A DNA stretch of 62,012 bases from Pseudomonadales bacterium (GTDB lineage Bacteria > Pseudomonadota > Gammaproteobacteria > Pseudomonadales > Azotimanducaceae), in assembly GCA_029251375.1 (NCBI GenBank), contig JAQXDL010000043.1, positions 1 to 62,012 of the forward strand. The letters are read 5' to 3'. Below the pieces are notes generated by a model. The model was not told the origin of the DNA and ran no database searches. It saw only the letters and a list, made by a program, of their open reading frames with translations. Every line of letters begins with the position of its first letter. Positions within the stretch are counted from its first letter, which is position 1. A program made the position numbers and the translations under genes. Positions 42,980 to 51,411 of this stretch are shown in pieces.

Positions 42980-43361
42980 AGTTTTAATCCAACGATTGTT
43001 TAGCATCCTGTTCATTTCTCGACTGTGGTTGAGTTACTGGTCGGCTCTCTAAAAACGCGACTCGATTATCTGTGACCACAAAAAAATTTTTCAAGGCAGA
43101 TACAAAGCAGACACAACAGAAACATGAGAAAGGTAAAGGCAACTTTTACGGTACGCAACTGAAGATACATCTGCCAGCAGACTGTATCAGAAGCACCTCA
43201 TTTGGTGAAGGATGGCAACGTGTTTCAAATGCTAATCATTAACTAAAGCGCTTAGGCCGCACTGATGCCGAATAACTTTCCGGCACCAGCAAAAACTTTA
43301 ACGCAGGCGTTAAATGGCAATGTCTTTTAAGACTCGGGTCTAAACAGACGAGCCAAACTTT
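42980..43361. other. Intergenic region between the DUF3014 and Sel1 genes
   Basis: About 380 bases lie between two minus-strand genes. The half near the DUF3014 gene holds terminator-like hairpins; the rest should contain the Sel1 gene promoter. A GTG-started 56-codon frame on plus (43072-43242) lacks a ribosome site and recognisable features, so it is not called. Confidence 0.4.
43291..43354 (-). terminator. Terminator downstream of the DUF3014 gene
   Basis: On minus, TTTAACG-CCTG-CGTTAAA (43297-43314) is followed by GTTTTT, an intrinsic-terminator shape. A second hairpin, CTCG..TCT/AGA..CGAG (43335-43354), lies just after the DUF3014 stop. Confidence 0.6.
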
Positions 43362-44198
43362 CTATTTTTGAACCGACCTTAGTTCGGCTGCAATATCCGA
43401 TAGCTTTCGCTTAAGAGCGCGGGTGTTTTTTGGTCCCATTCGTATCATTTGCTTCTGAACAGGGCTTAGCATTTCAAGTCGCACATCTTCAAACTCAAAC
43501 ATTACAACGGGTTGAACGACCCTGATAGGTTCATCGATGGCAGGAGTCTCGAGCAGACGACCAATCGATTTAAATATAACATCTTCAAAATCCCCTTCGG
43601 GATAGCCTAATTCATCGTAAGCCTGCTGAAACAAGGGACGCAATAATACGTAAAACTCAACCGCTCGTTTAGTATCAATTGAAACTAGAATATTAGTCAC
43701 CAAGTCATATCGTTGGTACGATTTTTGTTCAATCTCAAATACTTTATCGTTAATCGGTTTAGCAAGAAACTTCCCTTTCGGTGCGAGTACCCGTACCGGC
43801 TCTCTTGCGATATTGCCATTGGCAACGCTATCGGTGAACGTAACAATTTTTCGGACAAGTTCATTCGGTGAAAGCCAAGCATTAATCCCTTCGTGTCTCG
43901 TTAGACTAACCGCACCATCTCGAATCAACTGATCACTATCATCGAGTAGCGGCAAAACAAAACTCGGCTCAGGGTTTTTGATTACCGCGGGCGTATTTTG
44001 CAAAACAACTTCTGGCTCCGGTTCAATCACGGGCTCAGGATCAGCTACGATCACGGGTTCTGGCTTGGTCTCAGGAATTTCGATTGATGACGTGACGATG
44101 TCTTTTTCCGGCTCACCGATAAATGTGTAACCTAGGTAACCCAATATAATGATACCGACTACACCGAGTGCGATAAGAAGAGGCTTATTATCCGACAT
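43362..44198 (-). CDS. DUF3014 domain protein
   Basis: 278 residues. One N-terminal membrane segment (about 6-28) and a Pro/Glu-rich linker (30-75, many PEPV units) are followed by the DUF3014 domain with LPLLDDSDQLIRDGAVSLT and the later LLRPLFQQAYDELGYPEGDF. Topology suggests an anchored periplasmic protein. The domain has no known function. It is monocistronic with a 249-base upstream region in which I see no clear element. Confidence 0.85.
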   Translation of the reverse strand: MSDNKPLLIALGVVGIIILGYLGYTFIGEPEKDIVTSSIEIPETKPEPVIVADPEPVIEPEPEVVLQNTPAVIKNPEPSFVLPLLDDSDQLIRDGAVSLTRHEGINAWLSPNELVRKIVTFTDSVANGNIAREPVRVLAPKGKFLAKPINDKVFEIEQKSYQRYDLVTNILVSIDTKRAVEFYVLLRPLFQQAYDELGYPEGDFEDVIFKSIGRLLETPAIDEPIRVVQPVVMFEFEDVRLEMLSPVQKQMIRMGPKNTRALKRKLSDIAAELRSVQK

Positions 44199-44447
44199 TT
44201 TTTAACCCAAACATTTAAGTGTTGCCATTTTTAAAGAGATTACAGCCTGATCACAATAGCGGAAGACTTCATTCCACTATTCTTCCATCATATACAAGGT
44301 GTTTAACAATTTAGTCCCCAAAACTAACTCATGGTTCACTTTTTCGTCATTTTAAAAAGCCAACTGAATGGCCAGTATACTTTGACTCATTCGCGCCATT
44401 TCAAAATCGTTTTCAAAAAACATTCGAGTTGGTCCATTAATCAGTAA

Positions 44448-45053
44448 CTAATTAGCCACACTTAGATCGCGCAGACTCAGCAGTGAGTTCACTATCTGTT
44501 CGGCTGAATCGCCAAAACCAACAACACCATCTTCGTGGCCAGACATACAGAAAATACCCTTATCCTGCAAAACAATATTGATAACTGCTTTAGCCATTTC
44601 GGGAGTACCGTAGGGGATACTTGAATCGGTCGATGGAATAGACAATCGCTCCCGCGCGTGCCAAATATCTGGGCTGTGCACGTGGAACACATAGCTGATT
44701 TTGTCACTACAAAGATACACGGCGGCATGAGTGAGAGACTCAGATGAAGGCGCAGTTGCGCCTGTTGATGTCACAGAATTAGCTGATAAATCACTGCTAG
44801 TAACTTCTGCGAAATCTTCTAGACCCAGCGTATCTATCTCACCTGTCTGCGTCCCTGTGATTAAAAAGCCTGCGTCAGTTCTTCGACTCATGTTACCAAA
44901 ACCATAACCATCGTAACGCTTCGGGTCTGCGCCGATCAGGCCTTGATGCATCAAAACAGAACGCCAATGGACAAGATCTTCAACATCGATGTGCTGCAAA
45001 GGTTTGGTTTCGTGATTTAGATGAAACTTAACAACACCTTCTTGCTCAGTCAT
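44448..45053 (-). CDS. Class II aldolase/adducin family protein, linked to mtnA
   Basis: 201 residues. The class II aldolase signature is complete: a phosphate-loop-like GNMS (53-56), acid E105 (SSESLTHA) and metal-binding H124/H126 (FHVHSPD), with H173 (SGHEDG) as the third ligand. The gene lies 19 bases after mtnA on the same strand. Two roles fit the context: methylthioribulose-1-phosphate dehydratase (MtnB) or the aldolase of the dihydroxyacetone phosphate shunt. mtnC, mtnD and mtnK are not nearby, so I do not assign a symbol. The start is ATG. Confidence 0.8.
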   Translation of the reverse strand: MTEQEGVVKFHLNHETKPLQHIDVEDLVHWRSVLMHQGLIGADPKRYDGYGFGNMSRRTDAGFLITGTQTGEIDTLGLEDFAEVTSSDLSANSVTSTGATAPSSESLTHAAVYLCSDKISYVFHVHSPDIWHARERLSIPSTDSSIPYGTPEMAKAVINIVLQDKGIFCMSGHEDGVVGFGDSAEQIVNSLLSLRDLSVAN

Positions 45054-45072
45054 ATTAAGCCTCGCTTACCCG

Positions 45073-46128
45073 TTAATGAGTTGTGCTTGAATTTACATCG
45101 AAGAGTAGGCCTAGGTTTTGTTCGAAAGGCGCGGTGGTCATACCCTGTTCAGTAATAATGCCTTTCACCAAGTGTGATGGCGTAACATCAAAGGCTGGGT
45201 TAAAGACCTTCGTATCTAAGGAGGCTACTTGAGCTGCACCAAAGGTTGTAACTTCATGTGCGCTGCGTTCTTCAATTAAAATTTGCTTACCATCAGTTGT
45301 GTCGAGATCTATCGTCGAGGTGGGTGCCGCAACATAGAATGGTATATCGTAGTATCCGCATAGGATTGCCAAACCCAGCGTGCCAATCTTATTCGCTACG
45401 TCACCATTGGCTGCAATTCTATCCGCACCAACAATAACGCCATCAACTTTACCAAGTGACATCACATGGGCTGCCGCGTTGTCACAAATCAGTGTGTTCA
45501 AAATCCCAGCCCGGCCTAACTCAAAACTGGTGAGCCTTGCCCCCTGCAGCAAAGGACGCGTTTCGTCAACGTAAACGTGAAACTGCACCCCTGAATCAGC
45601 CGCCGTATAAAATGGCGCGAGCGCTGTGCCCAACTCAGATACAGCTAGCGCGCCAGCATTACAGTGCGTCAACCAGTTACTGTTAGCTGTAATCAATGGC
45701 AAGCCGTGTAAACCAATATTACGACAAGAGGCCGCATCTTCACTATGAATCAGCTTGGCCTCATCACAGAGTAATGCCACTGGGATTTGATCATCGTGCT
45801 TTTCCGCCCAGGCGGCGGCATAACGATAGACTCTCTCGACAGCCCAAGCCAAATTGACGGCGGTAGGTCTAGCACCGACTAAATAGTCGACCCGTTCTCT
45901 CAGTGCCGACAGAGACACATGTTCCGTAAGACCGACAACAAGACCATAAGCGGCAGCTATGCCAATCGCAGGCGCACCTCTGACGCGCAAAGCACAAATC
46001 GCCTCGTGAACCGATTCAATTTGTTCACAGCAAAATATTTCTTCCACGTGAGGTAGTTTAGTTTGATCAAGAAGATATAACTTATCATCCTGCCAAAGGA
46101 CTGATTTAGGCAAAGGTTTTGAATTCAT
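45073..46128 (-). CDS. mtnA: Methylthioribose-1-phosphate isomerase
   Basis: 351 residues from the ATG at 46126-46128. Catalytic C156 (THCNAGALAVSELGTAL) and D236 (VGADRIAANGDVANKIGT) are both present, which separates it from the related eIF2B subunits. It converts methylthioribose 1-phosphate to methylthioribulose 1-phosphate in salvage of methylthioadenosine. The frame extends 17 codons upstream, but that part is basic, unlike homologues, and overlaps a hairpin. The leader upstream is strongly structured. Confidence 0.93.
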   Translation of the reverse strand: MNSKPLPKSVLWQDDKLYLLDQTKLPHVEEIFCCEQIESVHEAICALRVRGAPAIGIAAAYGLVVGLTEHVSLSALRERVDYLVGARPTAVNLAWAVERVYRYAAAWAEKHDDQIPVALLCDEAKLIHSEDAASCRNIGLHGLPLITANSNWLTHCNAGALAVSELGTALAPFYTAADSGVQFHVYVDETRPLLQGARLTSFELGRAGILNTLICDNAAAHVMSLGKVDGVIVGADRIAANGDVANKIGTLGLAILCGYYDIPFYVAAPTSTIDLDTTDGKQILIEERSAHEVTTFGAAQVASLDTKVFNPAFDVTPSHLVKGIITEQGMTTAPFEQNLGLLFDVNSSTTH

Positions 46129-46142
46129 ACAATAACGCCAGT

Positions 46143-46249
46143 GTCGGTGACAATTTTGTCTCCGACAGCGACTAGACACCTTATCGCCAATTTTTAAATT
46201 GGCATCAATTGAAGCCTTTTAGTACGTGTTTAAACACGTATTAAAAGGC
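46143..46249 (-). promoter_or_regulatory. Structured leader upstream of mtnA: three hairpins
   Basis: Reading toward mtnA there is a 36-base near-perfect palindrome (46214-46249, halves GCCTTTTA.TACGTGTTT and its complement, one mismatch), an 8-bp hairpin GCCAATTT/AAATTGGC (46186-46203), and a hairpin with GTCGG..GACA arms (46143-46166) ending 15 bases before the ATG. The first may terminate the preceding LLM gene, whose stop is 30 bases away. The last could control mtnA. I do not recognise a known SAM riboswitch. Confidence 0.6.
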
Positions 46250-46278
46250 GTAAGCGAGTCTGAATAAACGCGGCTAAG

Positions 46279-47286
46279 TTAAGATGCGCGAAGTTTCGCT
46301 ACCATTTCACTGCGCTTTTCATCGTCAACAAAGCCAAAACCACCGTCGATACGATGCGTGATATCACCAAAACGTTTGATAATTTCTGCAACAACATCGT
46401 CGGGCTCACCCATGACGCCGAACGTGTTTAGCATTTCATCGGTGATCATATCGCCCATCTCCTTCCACTTGCCTTGCTTAGACATAGCATTGAGTTCCGG
46501 TTGCATGTCTCCCCAACCTTGAACACCCAACACTTGTTTGTAAGCAGGCGTGGAACCATAAAACGCGATCCTATCCATTGCAGCTCGCTTGCTTGCTTCA
46601 AAGGTTTGCTCGTCCTTACCGGAGATCAAAAATGGCGTGTAGGAGATTTCGAAATCATCCATGGTTCGTCCAGACCTTCTCAAACCTTCTTCAACAGCCG
46701 GCAGAGTGACCTCACGGATATATTTTTCGTTACTAAAGGGATGAATAATGAGGCCGTCAGCAACTTCACCTGCAACGCGCGTCATAATAGGACCAACGGC
46801 AGCTAAGATCACCTTAGGCGCGCCATATTCTTTATTCTCGGGCGTAAACGCTGGTGTCATCAAGGTATGGTTGTAATACTCACCTTCAAACTTTAACGGC
46901 TCGCCTTCGTACCAATTGGCCCATATCGCACGCATGGCTTCGACCAGTTCTTTCATCTGTGGTGCAGGTGCACCCCAGGGCATACTAAACCGCTTAGTTA
47001 TATGCGGCCGAATCTGTGATCCAAGCCCCATGGTAAAGCGACCTTTCGAATAGGCGTTTAAATCGTGACCTAGATTCGCCAGTATCATTGGGCTACGCGC
47101 AAACGCTACCGCAATGCCCGTTTTTATCTCAATTTTTTCACTATGCTCTGCTGCTAACAACAGTGGCATAAACGGATCGTGGTTCATCTCTGCGGTACCA
47201 GTAGCGTCATAACCCTGTGCTTCGAGTTTTCTGACGTGATCTGGAACCTTGTGCCAATCTGCCGTTAAGTGTGAATCAACTTTCAT
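46279..47286 (-). CDS. LLM class F420-dependent-type oxidoreductase (TIGR03617-like)
   Basis: 335 residues. This is a bacterial luciferase-like TIM barrel, with motifs of the F420/FMN monooxygenase superfamily: TGIAVAFARSPMILANLGHDL, YSKGRFTMGLGSQIRPHI and the C-terminal FGVMGEPDDVVAEIIKRF. The closest type by pattern is the TIGR03617 group common in actinobacteria and some marine proteobacteria. Cofactor (F420 or FMN) and substrate are unknown. AAAAGGA lies upstream of the ATG. It is separated from mtnA by a strong palindrome and is probably its own transcript. Confidence 0.85.
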   Translation of the reverse strand: MKVDSHLTADWHKVPDHVRKLEAQGYDATGTAEMNHDPFMPLLLAAEHSEKIEIKTGIAVAFARSPMILANLGHDLNAYSKGRFTMGLGSQIRPHITKRFSMPWGAPAPQMKELVEAMRAIWANWYEGEPLKFEGEYYNHTLMTPAFTPENKEYGAPKVILAAVGPIMTRVAGEVADGLIIHPFSNEKYIREVTLPAVEEGLRRSGRTMDDFEISYTPFLISGKDEQTFEASKRAAMDRIAFYGSTPAYKQVLGVQGWGDMQPELNAMSKQGKWKEMGDMITDEMLNTFGVMGEPDDVVAEIIKRFGDITHRIDGGFGFVDDEKRSEMVAKLRAS

Positions 47287-47506
47287 GCGTATTTTCCTTT
47301 TCTCTAGCTCTCATAATTGCCCCAAACCATACCTCAAAAAGGGGTCGTTTTGCCATACGGAAAAGCACCGCTGTAACGCGTGTAATTCCAATTGAAATAG
47401 CGACACCCATTTGGGGGGATTCAGGCAGTGGTTAAATTACTCATGATCACGCAGTTTAGAATGTGTATAACGATCAAGGAGTTTTGACTGAGGGTTTGTC
47501 AGGCGC

Positions 47507-49117
47507 TTACTCAGCCGTCTCGATCTCATCACGAAATTCGACATGTTGCATAAGTACGTATTGGTACGCTTCGACTAATGCATTCCAGCTCGCCTTGATG
47601 ATATCGACATTTACACCAATGGTGCCAAATATCTCGCCTTCAAAACTATGCTCCAGATAGACTCGGACTTTGGCTGCAGTTTCTTGGGTATTGTTGATCA
47701 CACGGACGCTATAATCGGTCAAGTGCAACCCCGACAGAACGGGAAATTGACCAATCAATGCTTCCTGAAGGGCTTTGTTTAACGCGTCTACCGGTCCATT
47801 ACCTTCGGCGGCACAGAGCATAGTGTCAGTGCCAACCTTGAGTTTCACAGACGCTTCAATCAACCCATCAGAGTCCTTATGCTCTTCGTTCGAAGGGCTA
47901 TAAATCCGATAATAAGCTGGGTCAAAAGCGGGTGTATATTTACCAATGTGACGTCGAACCACTAGATCAAAGCTGCCATCGGCATTCTCATAAGAGTATC
48001 CTGCGTGCTCTTTCTCCTGAACTTCTTCGAGTATCGCTTTAACGGCATTGTTATCTTCAAGTTCGCTATAACGATTTGCCAGTTTCGCTCGCAAATTTGA
48101 CCCGCCGGACAACTCGCTGATTAGAATTTTTCGAGAATTCCCTACCTGCTCAGGTTCAATGTGCTCATAAGTGCCTGGATTTCGCTGAACGGCACTGACA
48201 TGCACGCCGCCTTTATGCGCAAACGCCGAGGGACCAACGAACGGCTGCCCCAAGGGGCCCTGCATACCAAGATACTCCCAAACGGTTTTTGACAGCGTGG
48301 TTAATCCCTTGATGTTACCTTCTGGCAAACACTGGTAACCCAACTTGAGTTCCAAATTGCCGATGATCGAGGTCAAATCGACATTGCCACAGCGCTCACC
48401 GATACCATTAATTGTTCCATGTACCTGAATAACGCCAGCTTCTATCGCGCGCAGCGTATTAGCGACACCAAGCCCTCCATCATTGTGGACGTGAATGCCC
48501 AACTTTATTTCGGGTATTTGCTTTCGAAGCTCAATTATTGCATGAGCTAAATCGGCGGGCATCACGCCGCCATTTGTATCACATAAAATAACTCTCGCGG
48601 CGCCTGCATCGGTCGCCGCTTGGAGGGTTGCCAACGCATAACCCGGATCACTTTTGAAACCATCGAAAAAATGTTCAGCATCATAGAAAACAGGTTTACC
48701 TGTGCTTTGTGCCAGATGACGAATCGAACCTTCAATCATTTCTAGGTTCTTGTCTGGACTAACTCGCAGAGCCTGTTCGACGTGCAGATCCCAAGACTTA
48801 CCAAATATACAAGTCACGTCAGCTTTGGCCGCAATAAGCTTTTGAAGAAAGAAGTCATCGGCTGGTTGTACATCAGACCTATGGGTCGAACCGAATGCGA
48901 CAATTTTAGCCGTTGTAAGGTTCAGGTCTTGAGCCATGACAAAAAACTCGTCGTCCTTAGGGTTCGAACCGGGCCAGCCGCCTTCAATAAAATCAACACC
49001 GATGTCATCTAAGACTTTCGCAATATCAATCTTATCGCGCAGACTCAGGTTGACACCCTCCCCTTGATTACCATCTCGTAGGGTAGTGTCATAGATTTCA
49101 ATTTTTTTCTTCGCCAT
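47507..49117 (-). CDS. cimA: (R)-citramalate synthase
   Basis: 536 residues from the ATG at 49115-49117. The HMGL-like TIM barrel has the metal and catalytic motif YDTTLRDGNQGEG and HVHNDGGLGVANTLRAIEAG, then AFAHKGGVHVSAV, and a C-terminal LeuA-type regulatory domain (about 400-530). Length and pattern match the TIGR00977 citramalate synthase group rather than LeuA. It condenses pyruvate and acetyl-CoA for isoleucine synthesis. It follows leuCD, whose isomerase can process citramalate. In-frame starts at 49132 and 49144 are possible because the start lies in a 12-bp repeat. Confidence 0.85.
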   Translation of the reverse strand: MAKKKIEIYDTTLRDGNQGEGVNLSLRDKIDIAKVLDDIGVDFIEGGWPGSNPKDDEFFVMAQDLNLTTAKIVAFGSTHRSDVQPADDFFLQKLIAAKADVTCIFGKSWDLHVEQALRVSPDKNLEMIEGSIRHLAQSTGKPVFYDAEHFFDGFKSDPGYALATLQAATDAGAARVILCDTNGGVMPADLAHAIIELRKQIPEIKLGIHVHNDGGLGVANTLRAIEAGVIQVHGTINGIGERCGNVDLTSIIGNLELKLGYQCLPEGNIKGLTTLSKTVWEYLGMQGPLGQPFVGPSAFAHKGGVHVSAVQRNPGTYEHIEPEQVGNSRKILISELSGGSNLRAKLANRYSELEDNNAVKAILEEVQEKEHAGYSYENADGSFDLVVRRHIGKYTPAFDPAYYRIYSPSNEEHKDSDGLIEASVKLKVGTDTMLCAAEGNGPVDALNKALQEALIGQFPVLSGLHLTDYSVRVINNTQETAAKVRVYLEHSFEGEIFGTIGVNVDIIKASWNALVEAYQYVLMQHVEFRDEIETAE

Positions 49118-49124
49118 TTCTTGA

Positions 49125-49196
49125 CTGACCATAGTGCTGACCATCGTGCTGACCAAAGTACTTACAAAAGCACTTACCAAAGTGCTGACCGCTAGC
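49125..49196 (-). repeat. 12-bp tandem repeat over the cimA start region
   Basis: Six adjoining 12-base units of the type CTGACCatagtg (plus strand) run from 49125 to 49196; the first three and the fifth are closest, and the fourth and last are diverged. On the coding strand the unit reads as GGTCAGCACxxT and, in the cimA frame, encodes VSTM/VSTL tetrapeptides. ATG codons at 49132 and 49144 lie inside the units. No ribosome site precedes any candidate start. Confidence 0.8.
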
Positions 49197-49230
49197 GCGA
49201 ACTATTTATTCAACAGTAGACGCTTTGATA

Positions 49231-49827
49231 TCAGGCATAGCCTAAACGCTTTGCTGTTTCTTCAACTGCTGACCTTGCGACCAAAAGGGTATCGAGAGGG
49301 TCGTAGCTTGCTGCTAAAAATGCTTCTCGCGCAGAATCTTTCATCTTCACGTTGAAAACATGATTACCACAAATCACTTTTAAGCCTTCAATATCAACAA
49401 TCATATCTGTGTCTGCATCACTCGCAATAATCTCTGCGATCAGTTCTCGGTCAGCCTTTTCCATCATCACACAGGGAATGCCGAGGGTTGTGCAGTTACC
49501 ATGAAAAATCTCTGCGAAGCTTTCAGCAATAACCGCCTTAAAACCGAACTTTTGAATAGCTTGAGGCGCATGTTCGCGACTTGAACCGCAGCCAAAGTTT
49601 GCGTCAGAAATAAGAACCTGCGCTCCACGATGTTCGGATTTATCTAGCACATGATGTTTGGAATTGTCATCTGTGTCGAACCTTTCATCATAAAATAATG
49701 CCGGCCCCAACTCATCGAAGGTGACACACTTTAGAAATCGTGCGGGAATGATTCGATCTGTATCTATGTCGTTACCTGCAACATAAACGCCCTTACCACT
49801 AATTTTTTCTATTTTCATACCGGTCAT
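49231..49827 (-). CDS. leuD: 3-isopropylmalate dehydratase small subunit
   Basis: 198 residues with the aconitase swivel domain: GNDIDTDRIIPARFLK, then FGCGSSREHAPQAI and GNCTTLGIPCV. Together with LeuC it isomerises 2-isopropylmalate and probably also citramalate. It lies 5 bases after leuC. A second ATG three codons in (MKIEKISGKG) is an equally good start. Confidence 0.95.
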   Translation of the reverse strand: MTGMKIEKISGKGVYVAGNDIDTDRIIPARFLKCVTFDELGPALFYDERFDTDDNSKHHVLDKSEHRGAQVLISDANFGCGSSREHAPQAIQKFGFKAVIAESFAEIFHGNCTTLGIPCVMMEKADRELIAEIIASDADTDMIVDIEGLKVICGNHVFNVKMKDSAREAFLAASYDPLDTLLVARSAVEETAKRLGYA

Positions 49828-49832
49828 ATCAC

Positions 49833-51242
49833 CTACTCCAACCCAAATACTTCTCTGGCATCCGCTACCTGTCCTTCAATTGCCGCTGCCGCGACCATCA
49901 TTGGACTCATCAATAATGTTCTACCTGTGGGCGAGCCTTGCCGACCAACAAAGTTTCGATTGGAACTTGAGGCACAAATTTCATCTCCAACAAGCTTGTC
50001 GGGATTCATTGCTAAGCACATTGAACATCCAGGCAGGCGCCATTCAAATCCGGCCGCCTCGAAAGTTTTATGAAGACCGAGTGCTCTCGCGGCAACGTCA
50101 ACTTTTTCAGAACCTGGGACTGCAATCGCTTTCACGTTTGCGGCAACGTGTTTACCCTCAATCAACTTTGCAACCGCCTCGAAATCGCTCAACCGACCAT
50201 TGGTACAACTACCAATAAAGGCGACATCGATCTTCGTGCCCTTGATGGGTTCATTCGCTGAAAACTTCATGTAAGACAGCGCATCGTTAATCAGATCCTT
50301 ATCGAGCCCCTCGACCGCTTCAGGATCAGGCGTTAACTCTTCGATAGAAATTGACTGCGCCGGTGTGATTCCCCAAGTAACCGTAGGTTTAATTTCTGCC
50401 GCTTGAATCACAACTTCATCATCGTAGCTAGCGTCTGCATCCGATGCATATGATTTCCAACGTTCTACAGCTGAATCAAACTCGGCACCCTGAGGTGTTC
50501 GTTCTTTGCCCTTGAGAAAATCAAATGTTGTTTGATCAGGATTAATGTAACCACAACGCGCACCGCCTTCAATACTCATGTTGCAAACGGTCATTCGCTC
50601 TTCCATGCTCATGTTTTCTATGGCTGAACCAGCATACTCGTAGGCATAACCCACACCACCATTCACGCCAAGCATTCGAATGATGTGTAACGTCACGTCC
50701 TTTGCTGTCACGCCTGTTGATAAAGTGCCTTCAACACGGATGCGCCGCACTTTGAGCGGATCCATTGCCAGTGTTTGGCTCGCCAACACGTCACGCACTT
50801 GACTGGTACCAATACCGAGAGCAATACAACCAAAGGCCCCGTGGGTAGAGGTATGACTATCGCCACAGCAAATTGTCATTCCAGGCTGGGTTAAACCCAG
50901 TTCTGGTCCAACAACATGGACGATGCCCTGCGATCCTGACCGAGGTGCAAAAAACTCTATACCCGCTTCTTGGGTTGCGTCGCTCAAAACCTGAATCATT
51001 TTCTCAGCCATATCATCACCTAATGGTCGAGATTGATCAGTGGTTGGAATGATATGATCGACGGTGGCAAAAGTTCTTTTGGGGTAAGCGACGCCAAGGC
51101 CCTTGTCCTTCAACATGCCGAAGGCCTGCGGACTGGTCACTTCATGAATTAAATGCAATGCGATAAATAACTGGTACTGGCCGCTTTCTAACTGACCAAC
51201 CACGTGGTCGTCCCATACCTTTTGATAGAGGTTTTTACCCAC
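49833..51242 (-). CDS. leuC: 3-isopropylmalate dehydratase large subunit
   Basis: 469 residues. The 4Fe-4S cysteines are visible in FIGSCTNGR and [11 protein letters not shown], with [21 protein letters not shown] at the active site. The start is GTG (51240-51242) with GGAG eight bases upstream. It heads a leuC-leuD-cimA operon; leuA and leuB are not in the window. Confidence 0.96.
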   Translation of the reverse strand: MGKNLYQKVWDDHVVGQLESGQYQLFIALHLIHEVTSPQAFGMLKDKGLGVAYPKRTFATVDHIIPTTDQSRPLGDDMAEKMIQVLSDATQEAGIEFFAPRSGSQGIVHVVGPELGLTQPGMTICCGDSHTSTHGAFGCIALGIGTSQVRDVLASQTLAMDPLKVRRIRVEGTLSTGVTAKDVTLHIIRMLGVNGGVGYAYEYAGSAIENMSMEERMTVCNMSIEGGARCGYINPDQTTFDFLKGKERTPQGAEFDSAVERWKSYASDADASYDDEVVIQAAEIKPTVTWGITPAQSISIEELTPDPEAVEGLDKDLINDALSYMKFSANEPIKGTKIDVAFIGSCTNGRLSDFEAVAKLIEGKHVAANVKAIAVPGSEKVDVAARALGLHKTFEAAGFEWRLPGCSMCLAMNPDKLVGDEICASSSNRNFVGRQGSPTGRTLLMSPMMVAAAAIEGQVADAREVFGLE

Positions 51243-51279
51243 TGAAATGCTCCAAAATCCATAAAATTAAAGACTGCGG

Positions 51280-51321
51280 ATTCTAACATGTATAAGTGAA
51301 ATGGGGATTCCAATATGGAAT
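51280..51321 (-). promoter_or_regulatory. Promoter and possible operator of leuC
   Basis: On minus an extended -10 element TGTTAGAAT (51280-51288) lies 38 bases before the leuC GTG, and no good -35 is visible. Nineteen bases upstream of it is the 15-base inverted repeat ATTCCATATTGGAAT (51307-51321), placed where an activator or repressor could bind. Confidence 0.5.
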
Positions 51322-51411
51322 TACGGAAATTACCTAAACAAAGTATCCGAGACCAAGACTCAGCCTACAGGCTCTAGAACGCAGCAAGATGGCGCCTGAT
51401 TCGGACCCTCG

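Noticed and set aside
43072-43242. 56-codon GTG-started open frame on plus
   Set aside because: No ribosome site, no recognisable motif, and it lies in a region that also serves as control DNA for the minus-strand Sel1 gene.
46129-46278. SAM riboswitch before mtnA
   Set aside because: The conserved core of the known SAM classes is not seen; only unassigned hairpins remain.
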